Shown: positions 16,056 to 25,137, numbered from the stretch's first letter. The stretch is DNA of 64,000 bases from Clostridiales bacterium (GCA_009911365.1 QXXF01000008.1:1-64000), one strand, 5' to 3'. Notes: a model not told the origin generated them from the letters alone. A program made the numbers and translations.

Positions 16056-17450
16056 TTATCTGACTTTCACTTTCTTCACTTTGCTGTAAGCGCCGTAAAC
16101 TTTGTTCCTGCCAACTTTTTTATACGCTCTCACTTTGGCAAAGTAGGTCTTTCCGCGTTTCAGCTTGGTGAAGGTCTTGGAAACGGTTTTGTTTTTCTTG
16201 ACCCAAGCTGTCTTCTTGTTCTTTTTAAATTTCTTATCCGTAGCTACGACTGCCTGATAGCCGGTGACTTTTTTGTCACGCTTCCAAGTGAGCTTCAAAG
16301 CGCCTCGTTTGGTGGATCGCACCTTTTTGAGGGTGGCTTTCTTTGGCTTGTTTGCTTTGGAGGCCGGAGCTTTTGCTTTGTCATCTTTACTGCCCTGGCT
16401 GCCTGCCGCATTTTGAGACTGATCGCCGCTAGCAGCGGGCGGCATTGGGTTTGCGGTTTTTTCTGTGACAGTCACTTTGCACTGGGCAGTGAAGCCGCCG
16501 TCCACGGTTTTGGCTTGAATGGTGGTCTCGCCTGCGCCAACGGCTGTCACTAACCCTTCATCTGTGACAGTGGCAATAGCCTTATCTTGGCTTTCCCAAT
16601 CCAGCATTTTGTTGGTCACGTCAGCCGGTGCGATATCGGCACGCAGCTGGCGCGCTTCTCCGATTGGGATGGTCATTTGAGATTGGCTGAAACTCAGATC
16701 AGCCACGGAAATCCTCTTCACTAAACTATCCTGCCAGCTGTCAGAAGCTGAACTGGTGATTTCCCGCGTGTCGGAAACCGGATCGTACACCGCGTTGTCC
16801 AAATAAACACCTTCCGGCACGCTGCTGTAATACGCTTTCCCGTTTCGCAGTGGAATGTCTTCATATTGAATCTGACGCAGCAGGTCACTTCCATCGAATT
16901 CTTCCACCACGTATTTCATTGTTCCTGTGCCGTTGCCCACGAGACGAATGGTGTAATCGTCATCCACAAGGCCAATGTGTTTCGCGTCCCCTTCCACATA
17001 CATGAACACGGAATCATAGGACGGATCCACTTTGTTATCCACAATCGCGCCAGAAACGTTTCCATCCGCATCCAGCACGTACACGTCCACTGGGCAGTAA
17101 ACGGACATTTGTTTCAGATAAGCATTGGTAGGCTGTTTCAAAAGGTCGAACACGTTGTCGGAAAAAGTGCCGCCCGTCGCTCTTTTCAACACATCGTTGA
17201 AGGTTTTGCCCGCCAGCATTTCCGCGACTTTGTCCGCATTTTTGCCCCAAGCTTCGTTATATACGGACTTGATGCTGTTTTCCGCTATGCTTTGCAGCTG
17301 CGTCATGAAAGTGCCCACGTTCGCATAGGTGATCGGGCTTTTGATGCACACTTTTTGCATCCTGCCATTGTCCATGATGTAATAGTTCAAGGTGCCAAAC
17401 CCGTCATGGGCCTGAGCATCCGTGAAGCGTTGACTCACGCTGCGCTTTGC
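16056..17450 (-). pseudogene. C-terminal part of a frameshifted DUF6273/Ig/Fn3 surface protein
   Basis: This frame carries the continuation of the gene at 17404-18999. From about 17445 down it encodes QRFTDAQAHDGFGTLNYYIMDNGRM..., a region of unknown fold, then an Ig-like group 2 domain (WESQDKAIATVTDEGLVTAV), a Ser/Lys linker and the shared basic Fn3-like domain ending at 16056. The frame is open from an ATG at 17543, but the codons above about 17445 are an out-of-frame shadow of the upstream part, and no ribosome site lies at a sensible place. One extra base around 17435-17450 (near GTGAGTCAACG) would explain the split. It is probably not translated unless the shift is an error or is bypassed. 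Confidence 0.65.
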
Positions 17451-18999
17451 GGGCTTCCTGCTGCGCCCTTTGCAAATCCACATTATTGACTGGAAGCGCC
17501 AAATCACCAGAGTATTCCTTCCCGGAAACGGACACGCTGCCAAACATGCTCAGATTCTCTGTGACAGCTTCTGGCTTGTAATCTTTGTCCACATAAAATT
17601 TGAACGTAAATTCCTTTTGTTCTCCCAACTTCAACGCAGCGTTGACATCCACGTCCATCTCTGTTTCGTTGTTGGTCAACAGGCCGCCTTTCTTAAAATA
17701 CGCACCAAGTCCCACTGCGGTCAAATGCAGTTTTTCCATGGAGATGGAAACCAGGCCTTTGTCCTGCAGTTGGCCGAACGCTGATGCGTCATATGGGGCT
17801 TTCACAGCGCAGGCGATGGCGGCCTTTCCTGTGATCTGACGATCCCCCAGCGCTTTTCCGTCTTCGTCCAGCAGCTTCCCATCTTGGTAAGTCAGCTGCT
17901 TCCTGTCCGCAGTGATAGTGATCTTAGGGTACACGGCCTCCGTCACATCGCTCAACTGTGTGATTTCTCCACTTTTCAATTGGGCGGCCACCACTTTGCA
18001 GGCATGATCGTTAAGCACTTCCGTTGGATAGTTCATGTCAAACTCATCACTGACTGGATAGCTTTTTCCATTGATCTTCAAGGTGAAGCCAGTCAAATTG
18101 ACGGCCTGCAGGGTTCCCACAACAGTACGATCTCCCGTTTCCTCCACCTTTCCTTCACTTGAAACCGTTCCGGCATAAGACCAGTGATTAGATTTTAGAT
18201 TCAAGCACAAAGCGGGGCGAATAGCATTGACATCAGTGTAGACATAAGCGCCGTCGCGGTGGACATCTCCACCGTCACCCACACCAACGGCATAACCAGA
18301 ATGGTAGCCGGGCGACCGCAACCGCCACCCGTTGATAGAACCTTCACCAGCCATATACGAATTTCTACTTGCCGTATAAGCCGTGTTCACCGCTTCTCTA
18401 GTCTTAGTATTATTCGTGTTATCGGGGAACCCATACGCCGGATGCATCGCCTGGTTTAAAGATAAAAGGAACACCTTATCCGTAGTGTCATTACCACCCT
18501 CTGTCCCATATTCCGGATTATTCGGATTCTGGATGGTCTTCTCCTTGATGGCCTCCCGCTCCCCGGAGGTGAAGGCTTTGCCGAGGAAATTATCGCCGGT
18601 GTAATCCTTCCCGTCCTTGTTGAAGCTAGCCTCGTACCCGTTGAGCCAGCTCCTGACGGTGGAAGTCTCCCAGGTGACGTCCGTATAAGTTTCATTATAG
18701 GGCTTTGCGTCCAGGTTCTTGTCTGCCAGCAGCAGGGCTTCGTCTCCGTTGACGGACAGGACCCGCCATTTGATGGGGTCATTGTTATAGCCGTCGCTCC
18801 CATCGGAACTCTGCGGATAATGCCCAAAATACACGCAGTCCCAGGTCACGGTGCTACCATCACTACGTGGATTCTGTAAACTTATCGCTGTGGCCGCTGA
18901 GGCTTCCTTCGGGATGGCCGGCAGTAGGCTGGCCAGCATGGCGATGATCGCCGTGAAGGACAGAATACGGATTGGCGCTCTTGATAAATAGGTTTTCAT
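17404..18999 (-). CDS. Secreted DUF6273-domain protein, N-terminal part (frame ends early)
   Basis: The start at 18999 (MKTYLSRAPIRIL) has AAAGGACG upstream; an earlier in-frame ATG at 19056 lacks one. The 531-residue product has a signal peptide ending EASAATA. A DUF6273 domain (about 30-265) holds TWDCVYFGHYPQS, PIKWRVLSV, ALLLADK and STVRSWLNGY. Residues about 285-380 form a beta-rich region (VVGTLQAVNLTGFTLKING), followed by a domain of unknown type. The frame terminates after RAQQEARKAQRES with a short unrelated tail (TLHGCSGP), while an apparently native sequence continues in the neighbouring frame from about 17445. The encoded protein therefore lacks the Ig-like and Fn3-like domains seen in its relatives. 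Confidence 0.7.
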   Translation of the reverse strand: MKTYLSRAPIRILSFTAIIAMLASLLPAIPKEASAATAISLQNPRSDGSTVTWDCVYFGHYPQSSDGSDGYNNDPIKWRVLSVNGDEALLLADKNLDAKPYNETYTDVTWETSTVRSWLNGYEASFNKDGKDYTGDNFLGKAFTSGEREAIKEKTIQNPNNPEYGTEGGNDTTDKVFLLSLNQAMHPAYGFPDNTNNTKTREAVNTAYTASRNSYMAGEGSINGWRLRSPGYHSGYAVGVGDGGDVHRDGAYVYTDVNAIRPALCLNLKSNHWSYAGTVSSEGKVEETGDRTVVGTLQAVNLTGFTLKINGKSYPVSDEFDMNYPTEVLNDHACKVVAAQLKSGEITQLSDVTEAVYPKITITADRKQLTYQDGKLLDEDGKALGDRQITGKAAIACAVKAPYDASAFGQLQDKGLVSISMEKLHLTAVGLGAYFKKGGLLTNNETEMDVDVNAALKLGEQKEFTFKFYVDKDYKPEAVTENLSMFGSVSVSGKEYSGDLALPVNNVDLQRAQQEARKAQRESTLHGCSGP

Positions 19000-19137
19000 T
19001 GTTTTTCGTCCTTTCTTTTGTGGTAGAAAACAAGTGCTCGATGAAATTCCGCACAAGCGATCAGTCGTCTGGCCCGTGCGGAATCATTATCCGTTTTTGA
19101 TCATGGCTGATCTTTGACCACGCAAAACACATACGCT

Positions 19138-20730
19138 TTACTTGGTCTTCTTTTTGATCACCTTGCTATATTTTCCGTAAAGCTTCTTGCCGTCCTTGAC
19201 TTTATAAGCACGGACCTTCACATAGTACTGTTTCTTTGCTTTCAGTTTTTTCAACGTGTATGTGGTCCGAGCCGTGGTTACGGTTTTCTTTCCTTTAAAC
19301 TTGGCAGAAGTACTGTAGCAAATCTGATATCCCGCTGCGCCGGATACTTTCTTCCATTTTACTTTCAGTGCTCTTCTTTGTTTTGCGGCAGATACACTTT
19401 TCACTGTGCCTGGTTTTTTCACAACCGCTGGCTTTTCCGAAGATGAATTGTTTGTCGTTTTGGGCTTCTCCGTTGTTCCTGGTTTCTTCGTCCCTGCTGG
19501 GTCTTTTGTCGTGCCAGGGTTTGCCGCAGCTTCTGCTCCGATGGAAAAGACGTACTTTCCAGGAGATTTATCGTAATCACTATATCTATACCCATTGATC
19601 TGCATATAGTAGGTACCTGCGCTTAACGCAACAGTATGTATATCCTTACGGTAATTTACATTGGGATTCCATTCATTACGTGTTGTGTCCCATATTTCTT
19701 TACCATTAGAATCAAAAACCCTGATACAATAATATTTCATATATGATGTGATATTAATTGGAAGATTCCCACCAGATGAAAGCGTGAACATATATGTATC
19801 GAAATCATCATTAATGGAAATCTGCCCTGTATAGTCTTTCTTCCAGGCAATAGATTTTGCTGTGGCAAAGGAATTGTCATCACCGTCAAACGTTACCCCT
19901 GACGAAACAAATCCTGTGTTTACTACATATTTTCCGGTGGATTTATTGAAATCACTATAACGGTAGCCATTGATCTGCATATAATAGGTGCCTTTTTCCA
20001 AATACAGATTATATGCATCGCTACGATATCCAACACTTTCCGTCCACTCATTACGATCTGTGTACCATATTTCTTTACCGTCAGAATCAAAAATCCCAAT
20101 ACAATAATACTGCATATATGATGTTATCCTTAATGGAACGCATCCTACCTCAGCAAGTTCAAATCTAAAGGTATCATAATCATCGTTTTCTGAGATCTGG
20201 CCTGTGATCGTATTGCCTAAAACAATCTCATTGGCAGTATCAAAAGAATTATCGCTCTCCACATTGTTCACACCTGATGATAAAAAGGATGTGACGCATT
20301 CATATGTCCCAGTAGACTTACGATTCGTTCCATACCAATAGCCATTGATCTGCATATAATATTCACCTTTTTCCAAATATACATTGCAGGTATCACGGCG
20401 ATATCCAACACTTTCTGTCCACTCATTTTCATCTGTGCACCATACCTCTTTACCCTCAGAATCAAGAATCACAATGCAATAATATTTCATATACGATGTC
20501 ATATTCAATGTCACGCATCCTGCGCTAGAAAGCTCGAATCTATAATAATCAAGGTCATCGTTCTCTGTAATGCTGCCCCGCAGGGTGTCACCCATCACCA
20601 TTTTATTCGCCCCGGCAGTCGTGTTATCCGATGCGGAGTCAGACACGACCGCTGCCGATACGCTGTCCGGCCAACTGATTCCTATACATAACATGCTGAC
20701 CAATGCCAACATCCAACAGATTCTTTTCAT
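19138..20730 (-). CDS. Secreted protein with three pre-peptidase-C-like repeats and an Fn3-like domain
   Basis: The ATG at 20730 (MKRICWML) follows GAGAGGAGAGC, so the nine earlier residues of the frame are left out. The 530-residue product has a signal peptide ending SVSAA. Three repeats of about 120 residues follow (about 35-160, 160-280 and 280-400). Each holds I(T/S)xNDDxDxxxFxL, ITSYMKYYCI, GKExWxTxxNEW, Y.R and YYMQINGYxY. The NDD..DYYRFEL pattern and beta-rich layout resemble bacterial pre-peptidase C-terminal (PPC) domains. A Thr/Lys/Pro linker leads to an Fn3-like domain (about 450-530) that differs more from the shared version than its neighbours do. Ligand and role are unknown. Confidence 0.75.
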   Translation of the reverse strand: MKRICWMLALVSMLCIGISWPDSVSAAVVSDSASDNTTAGANKMVMGDTLRGSITENDDLDYYRFELSSAGCVTLNMTSYMKYYCIVILDSEGKEVWCTDENEWTESVGYRRDTCNVYLEKGEYYMQINGYWYGTNRKSTGTYECVTSFLSSGVNNVESDNSFDTANEIVLGNTITGQISENDDYDTFRFELAEVGCVPLRITSYMQYYCIGIFDSDGKEIWYTDRNEWTESVGYRSDAYNLYLEKGTYYMQINGYRYSDFNKSTGKYVVNTGFVSSGVTFDGDDNSFATAKSIAWKKDYTGQISINDDFDTYMFTLSSGGNLPINITSYMKYYCIRVFDSNGKEIWDTTRNEWNPNVNYRKDIHTVALSAGTYYMQINGYRYSDYDKSPGKYVFSIGAEAAANPGTTKDPAGTKKPGTTEKPKTTNNSSSEKPAVVKKPGTVKSVSAAKQRRALKVKWKKVSGAAGYQICYSTSAKFKGKKTVTTARTTYTLKKLKAKKQYYVKVRAYKVKDGKKLYGKYSKVIKKKTK

Positions 20731-20790
20731 CTTTTGCTCTCCTCTCTGGGTGTTCAATAATAGTGGCTAAACTTATCTAAAGGTTCCGCC

Positions 20791-21645
20791 TCACTTGGCT
20801 TTCACCTGCTTCCCCTTCAACACAATCTTCTTGCTCCCCGCTGCGCGCCACGCCGATGAAGACAGATCCAGCCAGAGCATAGGCCGCACGCCGACCCTCA
20901 TGTCCACGGAAATATCATCATTAGCCAGATATCCATAGCACCAGAGGGGCGGCCCCTTAACGAAGGAGCGGAGCCACCAGATGTCTTTGTCCCCGGCTCT
21001 CTGCATAGTGCTTTCCCTGGCAGTGTAGGCCGTGTTCACTGCGTTCCTCGCTTTCGCCTTGCCATAGCTTTTCGGAAACCCGTAGGCCGGATTGCTGGCT
21101 TCGGCGGTTGACATGAGAAAGATCTTGTCCTTGGTAGTTTTGAACTTCTTCACCGGACGCTTGAAATTGGTCGGAGTTTTGACGGTTTTCCTCAGGATAG
21201 CCCTTTGCTCCGCCCTGGTGAAGGCTCTGTCCATGAAATTGTCGGAAGTGAAGCTTTTCCTATCCCTGTTGGACCGGCTCCCGTATCCGTTGAGCCAGCT
21301 GCGGATAGTGGAAGCCTTCCAGGTCACGGTCTGATCCACGTAAGTTTCGTTATAAGGTTTCACGTCCAGGTTCTTGTCCGCCAGCAGCAAGGCTTTGCCC
21401 TTTTTCACAGAAAGCACCCGCCATTTGATGGGATCATTTTTATACCCGCCTTTCCCATCCGCACGCTGCGGATAGTGGCCGAACCACAGGCAGTCCCAGG
21501 AGACGGTCCTGCCTTTGTTCACCGGATTCTTAGGAAATTTCCTGGCCGCCGCGGCTTCCTGCCGGTCCATGGGCAGCAGGCTGGCGACCACGGCGAAGAT
21601 CATTGCCAAAGTGAAGATCCTAGTTATTGATAAATGTGTTTTCAT
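20791..21645 (-). CDS. Secreted single-DUF6273-domain protein
   Basis: The ATG at 21645 (MKTHLSITRIF) follows AAAAATAAC, a weak ribosome site, but it aligns with the start of the DUF6273 protein at 18999; the frame is open to 21717. The roughly 284-residue product has a signal peptide ending EAAAAR and one DUF6273 domain with VSWDCLWFGHYPQ, PIKWRVLSV, ALLLADKNLD and STIRSWLNGYGS. It is unusually rich in Lys and Arg, and it ends with KKIVLKGKQVKAK in place of the Fn3-like domain. It overlaps no neighbour and lies just after the acyltransferase gene, so a shared transcript is likely. Confidence 0.75.
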   Translation of the reverse strand: MKTHLSITRIFTLAMIFAVVASLLPMDRQEAAAARKFPKNPVNKGRTVSWDCLWFGHYPQRADGKGGYKNDPIKWRVLSVKKGKALLLADKNLDVKPYNETYVDQTVTWKASTIRSWLNGYGSRSNRDRKSFTSDNFMDRAFTRAEQRAILRKTVKTPTNFKRPVKKFKTTKDKIFLMSTAEASNPAYGFPKSYGKAKARNAVNTAYTARESTMQRAGDKDIWWLRSFVKGPPLWCYGYLANDDISVDMRVGVRPMLWLDLSSSAWRAAGSKKIVLKGKQVKAK

Positions 21646-21664
21646 TGTTATTTTTCCTTTTCTT

Positions 21665-22747
21665 CTACAGCACCTTTCCCACGCCCGGTATTTTCCGCAA
21701 AATCCAGGTGATGGCAAACGAGACGATGAATATCCCCCCGATCAAGGCGATGAACGCGGCAACGCCGCCGTTTTCATAAGGGTTGAAATTCCCATACCGC
21801 AAAATCAGCCTCACAAAGATCATGTGGATCAAATACGTGCCAAAGGAGCACGCGTCCAGTTTGCCCATGACCACATTGAGCCGAGGCAGGCGGCCTTCGG
21901 GCAAAGTCTCCAGCAAAGCGAAAACCCCGGCAGTCTGCAGCACCACCAAAATAGAGGAATAGCCCCACAGCTGGTCCATGGCTTCGAATCCCGTGTCCCA
22001 GCGGACTTTAGTGAGATAGACGATGAGGCTCGTGGTGATGATCACCAGGCACCAGGCCGCCGCCTTGCCCACCCGCAGCTTGCCCGCGTGCAGCATGTGG
22101 CCGCAGAACAAATACAGCGGGTAGATCAAGGACACGCAAATGTAAAACCCGCACTCAATCCCCCACATGCCTAAAAGCGGCAGCAAGGACAGGAACACCG
22201 CATAGACCGCGAGCAGGTATTTCAATTCCCCGCTGGTGCTGTGGGCGGCGATTTTTTTATAAAAGGGCAGCAGCAAATACAGACCGATCAGCAGGTACAA
22301 ATACCACAGATGGCCCCAGCTCATGTCCGTGAAAAACTCGGTGAATCCCTGGAGCACCGAGGCCGCGTCAACCGGCTCTTTGTCCATAACCATGTCGAAG
22401 ACACGGAAAACCATGGTAAAGATCAACAATGCGGCCAGCATCCTGGCAATGTATTTGCCAAAGATCTTTTTTAAAGGGATCTCTTTTTTCGGATCCAAAA
22501 GCAGCGCCCCTGTGACCATCAAAAATGAGGGAACCGCCCACATCATGCAGTTTTCCACCATTCTGGAAATCAGGTTTTGGCTGGCGCTCAGGGTGTCCTG
22601 GAAATACACGTTAGCCCCGTAGACCGTATGCAGAGTGACGATGGCCAGGCACGCCGCCACTCTCAAATAGGAAAGCCTATAGATCCGTTCACCCGCCTGT
22701 TTTCCCATCATGGCGCCGCCTGTCTTAATAGAGGAGTTTTTCGTCAT
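21665..22747 (-). CDS. Membrane acyltransferase (acyltransferase 3 family)
   Basis: The 360-residue protein has about ten hydrophobic segments. It starts with IYRLSYLRVAACLAIVTLHTVYG, the arrangement around the catalytic histidine (LH) typical of acyltransferase 3 proteins (OatA/WecH type). MSWGHLWYLYLLIGLYLLLP and the C-terminal SFGTYLIHMIFV are further family hallmarks. Such enzymes O-acetylate polysaccharide or peptidoglycan at the outer face; the substrate here is not predictable. The start overlaps the end of the lipoprotein gene by 23 nt, indicating coupling, and the DUF6273 gene follows. No SGNH domain is attached. Confidence 0.8.
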   Translation of the reverse strand: MTKNSSIKTGGAMMGKQAGERIYRLSYLRVAACLAIVTLHTVYGANVYFQDTLSASQNLISRMVENCMMWAVPSFLMVTGALLLDPKKEIPLKKIFGKYIARMLAALLIFTMVFRVFDMVMDKEPVDAASVLQGFTEFFTDMSWGHLWYLYLLIGLYLLLPFYKKIAAHSTSGELKYLLAVYAVFLSLLPLLGMWGIECGFYICVSLIYPLYLFCGHMLHAGKLRVGKAAAWCLVIITTSLIVYLTKVRWDTGFEAMDQLWGYSSILVVLQTAGVFALLETLPEGRLPRLNVVMGKLDACSFGTYLIHMIFVRLILRYGNFNPYENGGVAAFIALIGGIFIVSFAITWILRKIPGVGKVL

Positions 22748-23456
22748 TTCCTATGCACCCATCTGAATTGCGCGGTTTGGTGTTCCCGCCGCTGCTTCTG
22801 CTGGTGGTCTGTCTCGCGGCTGCTCTCTGACGGGCGGCCTGCTCCGCTGCCGCTCTTTGCTGTGCGGCCCGCGCGGCGGCTTCTGCTTCCGCTTTTTTCC
22901 TGGCCTCTTCTTCGGCTTTCTTTTTCGCCTCTTCCTCCGCTTTTCTCTTGGCTTCTTCGGCCGCTCGCTTCTCCGCTTCCGCTTTCAGTTTCAATTCCGC
23001 GTCTTTGGTGGAAACTTCCTCTTCGGTCTTCAAGGAAGTATAAGTAAGGAACGCCACTTCATCTTCCAGACAGATCTGGCACTGCTCCATGTCGCTAAAG
23101 GGAACGTCTGTCAGCACCAATTGCCGCCCATCATCAAAGGTGAGCCGTATGTCGCACTGCGCATCCGCTTCCGCGTCTGTGACCGCCTTAGTCGCATCGC
23201 ACACCAAACGCCGCTTTTCTTCCTTGGCAAAGATGTCGCCGCCCAGCAATTTGTTCTCTGAAAATTCCTGGGCCGCGGAATCCTTCGTTTCCAGGCCTGT
23301 GATGGCTTTGCCTGTGGCGTTTTCCAAAGTGGCTTCGTAAATCTTGCCCAAAGGTTTGATTTCTTCCGCTTCTTCTTTATCCCCGCAGCCTGCCAGGAGG
23401 CCTGCGCAGAGACAGGCCAGCATGGCGGCGGCAATGATCCATTTTCGTTTTCTCAT
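22725..23456 (-). CDS. Lipoprotein with Lys/Glu/Ala-rich coiled-coil region
   Basis: The 243-residue product has a lipoprotein signal with the lipobox LLAGC (Cys about 24), so it should be membrane anchored on the outside. Residues about 35-150 form a compact domain of unknown type, and 150-210 are a charged helical run of KAEEEAKKKAEEEARKK type, likely coiled coil. The tail is Ser/Gly/Arg-rich. GGAGATG lies before the start codon at 23456. It sits between the transglutaminase-like gene and an acyltransferase gene on one strand, with short gaps, so a shared operon with cell-surface function is likely. No specific family was recognised. Confidence 0.75.
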   Translation of the reverse strand: MRKRKWIIAAAMLACLCAGLLAGCGDKEEAEEIKPLGKIYEATLENATGKAITGLETKDSAAQEFSENKLLGGDIFAKEEKRRLVCDATKAVTDAEADAQCDIRLTFDDGRQLVLTDVPFSDMEQCQICLEDEVAFLTYTSLKTEEEVSTKDAELKLKAEAEKRAAEEAKRKAEEEAKKKAEEEARKKAEAEAAARAAQQRAAAEQAARQRAAARQTTSRSSGGNTKPRNSDGCIGNDEKLLY

Positions 23457-23475
23457 TCTCGTTTCATCTCCCCGG

Positions 23476-24621
23476 CTAGTTCATCCTGTGGCTTCTGTTG
23501 ACCGTGTAGCGCCAGGTTCCTTTCTTTCCATAATAGATTTTGTATCCGTTTCTCCCCGTTTCGTTGGTGAAGTTCGGATCATACACGTAAGTCCTGTCCT
23601 TATGCTTGATGACGCACCAAGAATGGGGATTGGACCACACGTAGCCAGACATCTGGTGCACATCGTAGCCCATGACTTTGGCCATATAATAGAAGGTGGA
23701 AGCCATGACGTAGCAGTTTCCCTTGCTATTTTTGAATCCATACTTGGCGAACCAGGCGCTTCCCGGCTTTCCGTTCCTTGGCAGAGGCCTATAGTAACGC
23801 AGTCTGGCGGAATAGTTAAAGGCGGACCGCAGGCTCCAGCCCTTTTTGTCCAGCACCTTGATGGCTCCGCCGTAAGCTTTGTTCAGCTTGCCGCTTTTCC
23901 CAATCTTCACGCCTTTCACTTTGGTGTTCCTGGCCATGGCACCGTCCTTGGATTGGAAGTAATAGCCGTAGCCGCCGATGCTGGCCCAGCCTGTTTTCAG
24001 TTTACCTTTTCCCAGGCAGTATTTTTTGTTGCCGCTACTCAGCTTGATCCAGCCTTTTCCAGCAGCCTTGCCGCTGCTTTTAAAATAGTAAGGCTTACCC
24101 TTAACCGAAGCCGTTCCTTTGGCCATGGCGCCGTCATTACTATCCAGATAGTAATAATCTTTTCCAATCTTTTTATAACCTGTGCTCAGCTTGCCGTTTC
24201 CCAGACCGTACCGCTTGTTGCCGTCATGACAGCTGACCCAGCCTTTTCCCATGGCGCTTCCCGATTCATGGAACCAGTAGAGGCGGCCGTCTATTTTCTG
24301 CAGGCCCGTCCCCATGACACCATCGCTGTCAAAGTAGTAATATTTACCGTCTATTTTCTTGTAGCCGGTCTCCAATTTGCCGTCCTGTTTCACGTAATAC
24401 TTTTTGCCGTCTTCCGTTTTCCATCCAGGCACAGGTGCCGGCGACTCTTGATTTTCTCCAGGCGTGACGCTGGACGCATCTTGCGCTATGGCGGCCTTGG
24501 CCGCTGCGCTTTGCTGCGGCGCTGTGTTAGGTTCCATGTCGTTTTCCGCAGCGTGAGCCACTGTGCCCAGCCCCATTGTCAGGCACAAGCCTAAGATAAC
24601 GGCGATGATTTTTCTCTTCAT
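23476..24621 (-). CDS. Secreted protein with cell-wall-binding repeats and a transglutaminase-like domain
   Basis: The 381-residue protein has a signal peptide ending VAHAAE and a Ser/Pro-rich linker. About eight glucan/choline-binding-type repeats follow (about 65-255), such as GYKKIDGKYYYFDSDGVMGTG and GKPYYFKSSGKAAGKGW. A C-terminal transglutaminase-like domain (about 270-381) carries the likely catalytic triad: Cys in KGNCYVMAS, His in NPHSWCVI and Asp in YVYDPNFTNE. This suggests a wall-associated enzyme that cross-links or cleaves protein or peptidoglycan; activity is inferred from fold alone. The gene lies directly downstream of the best-conserved operator-bearing promoter, divergent from the HTH regulator gene at 24842. 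Confidence 0.8.
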   Translation of the reverse strand: MKRKIIAVILGLCLTMGLGTVAHAAENDMEPNTAPQQSAAAKAAIAQDASSVTPGENQESPAPVPGWKTEDGKKYYVKQDGKLETGYKKIDGKYYYFDSDGVMGTGLQKIDGRLYWFHESGSAMGKGWVSCHDGNKRYGLGNGKLSTGYKKIGKDYYYLDSNDGAMAKGTASVKGKPYYFKSSGKAAGKGWIKLSSGNKKYCLGKGKLKTGWASIGGYGYYFQSKDGAMARNTKVKGVKIGKSGKLNKAYGGAIKVLDKKGWSLRSAFNYSARLRYYRPLPRNGKPGSAWFAKYGFKNSKGNCYVMASTFYYMAKVMGYDVHQMSGYVWSNPHSWCVIKHKDRTYVYDPNFTNETGRNGYKIYYGKKGTWRYTVNRSHRMN

Positions 24622-24763
24622 GTTTGTCTGTTCCTTTCTTTAATTGCTGATATGATTTCCGCCCTGGATCTTCCCTCTAAAAATCCTTTTGCTGACAACA
24701 CAAAAAGGGCAATCTTAACCCCCCTGACAGGTTAAATTTCCCTTTGCTTCTACCCCGTTCATA

Positions 24764-24812
24764 ACCACTTATGGTCAATATCATTATATACCGTATACGG
24801 TTATCATTTCAA
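24764..24812 (-). promoter_or_regulatory. Operator-bearing promoter, copy 4 (transglutaminase-like gene, next to the regulator gene)
   Basis: On the minus strand TTGAAA (24807-24812) and TATAAT (24783-24788) are 18 nt apart, with the perfect palindrome ACCGTATACGGT (24790-24801) between them. A second, palindromic variant, ACCACTTATGGT (24764-24775), lies 26 bp away centre to centre, at the likely transcription start. The divergent HTH gene begins at 24842, about 46 bp from the main palindrome, so one operator could serve both directions. No convincing plus-strand promoter was found. Confidence 0.75.
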
Positions 24813-24841
24813 GTAGAAAATGGAAATTTGGAGGTAACCGT

Positions 24842-25042
24842 ATGATCGTATTTGACCGTTTATGGGAAACAATGAAAGAAAAAAACATCTCGCAGTACAA
24901 GCTGATCAACACTTATGGGGTCAGCCCCGGACAGATCACCAGGCTGAAACGAAACAGCAACATCAACACTTACACGCTGAATCGCTTGTGCAAGATTTTG
25001 GATTGCGGTATTGAAGACATTATGGAATATAAAAAAGAATAG
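24842..25042 (+). CDS. Small Cro/C1-type helix-turn-helix regulator
   Basis: The 66-residue protein consists of one HTH domain of XRE type. It contains FDRLWETMKEKNISQYKLI, GVSPGQITRLKRNSNINTYTLNRLCKILDC and a short IEDIMEYK tail. Its size and lack of any ligand domain resemble HTH_26-type regulators that bind short palindromes as dimers. GGAGGTAACCGT gives a strong ribosome site. The adjacent operator palindrome, which recurs upstream of two CAP genes and the HExxH pseudogene, makes this the best candidate for the regulator of that set; binding itself is inference. Confidence 0.85.
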   Translation: MIVFDRLWETMKEKNISQYKLINTYGVSPGQITRLKRNSNINTYTLNRLCKILDCGIEDIMEYKKE

Positions 25043-25100
25043 ACGCGGGGCCAGGCAGCCCGCAGCCTTGTCCCTTTCTCGCGGAACTCTTCTGTTTGCA

Positions 25101-25129
25101 TTGACAAGCCGCAGCCATTGGCATATAAT
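25101..25129 (+). promoter_or_regulatory. Consensus sigma-A promoter
   Basis: TTGACA (25101-25106) and TATAAT (25124-25129) are both perfect, with a 17-nt spacer. Transcription should begin at about 25136, at the first base of the structured repeat element, giving a leader of about 125 nt before the antiporter gene. Confidence 0.85.
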
Positions 25130-25137
25130 CCCTTTAT

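Noticed and set aside
23344-24594. 416-codon plus-strand open frame
   Set aside because: It is antisense to the transglutaminase-like gene and owes its length to the repeats and GC-rich third positions there.
1615-24621. Sortase (LPXTG) anchoring of the secreted proteins
   Set aside because: None of the C termini has an LPXTG motif with a hydrophobic tail.
24842-25042. HTH gene as part of a prophage
   Set aside because: No integrase, structural or lysis gene is nearby, and the operator pattern links it to surface genes.
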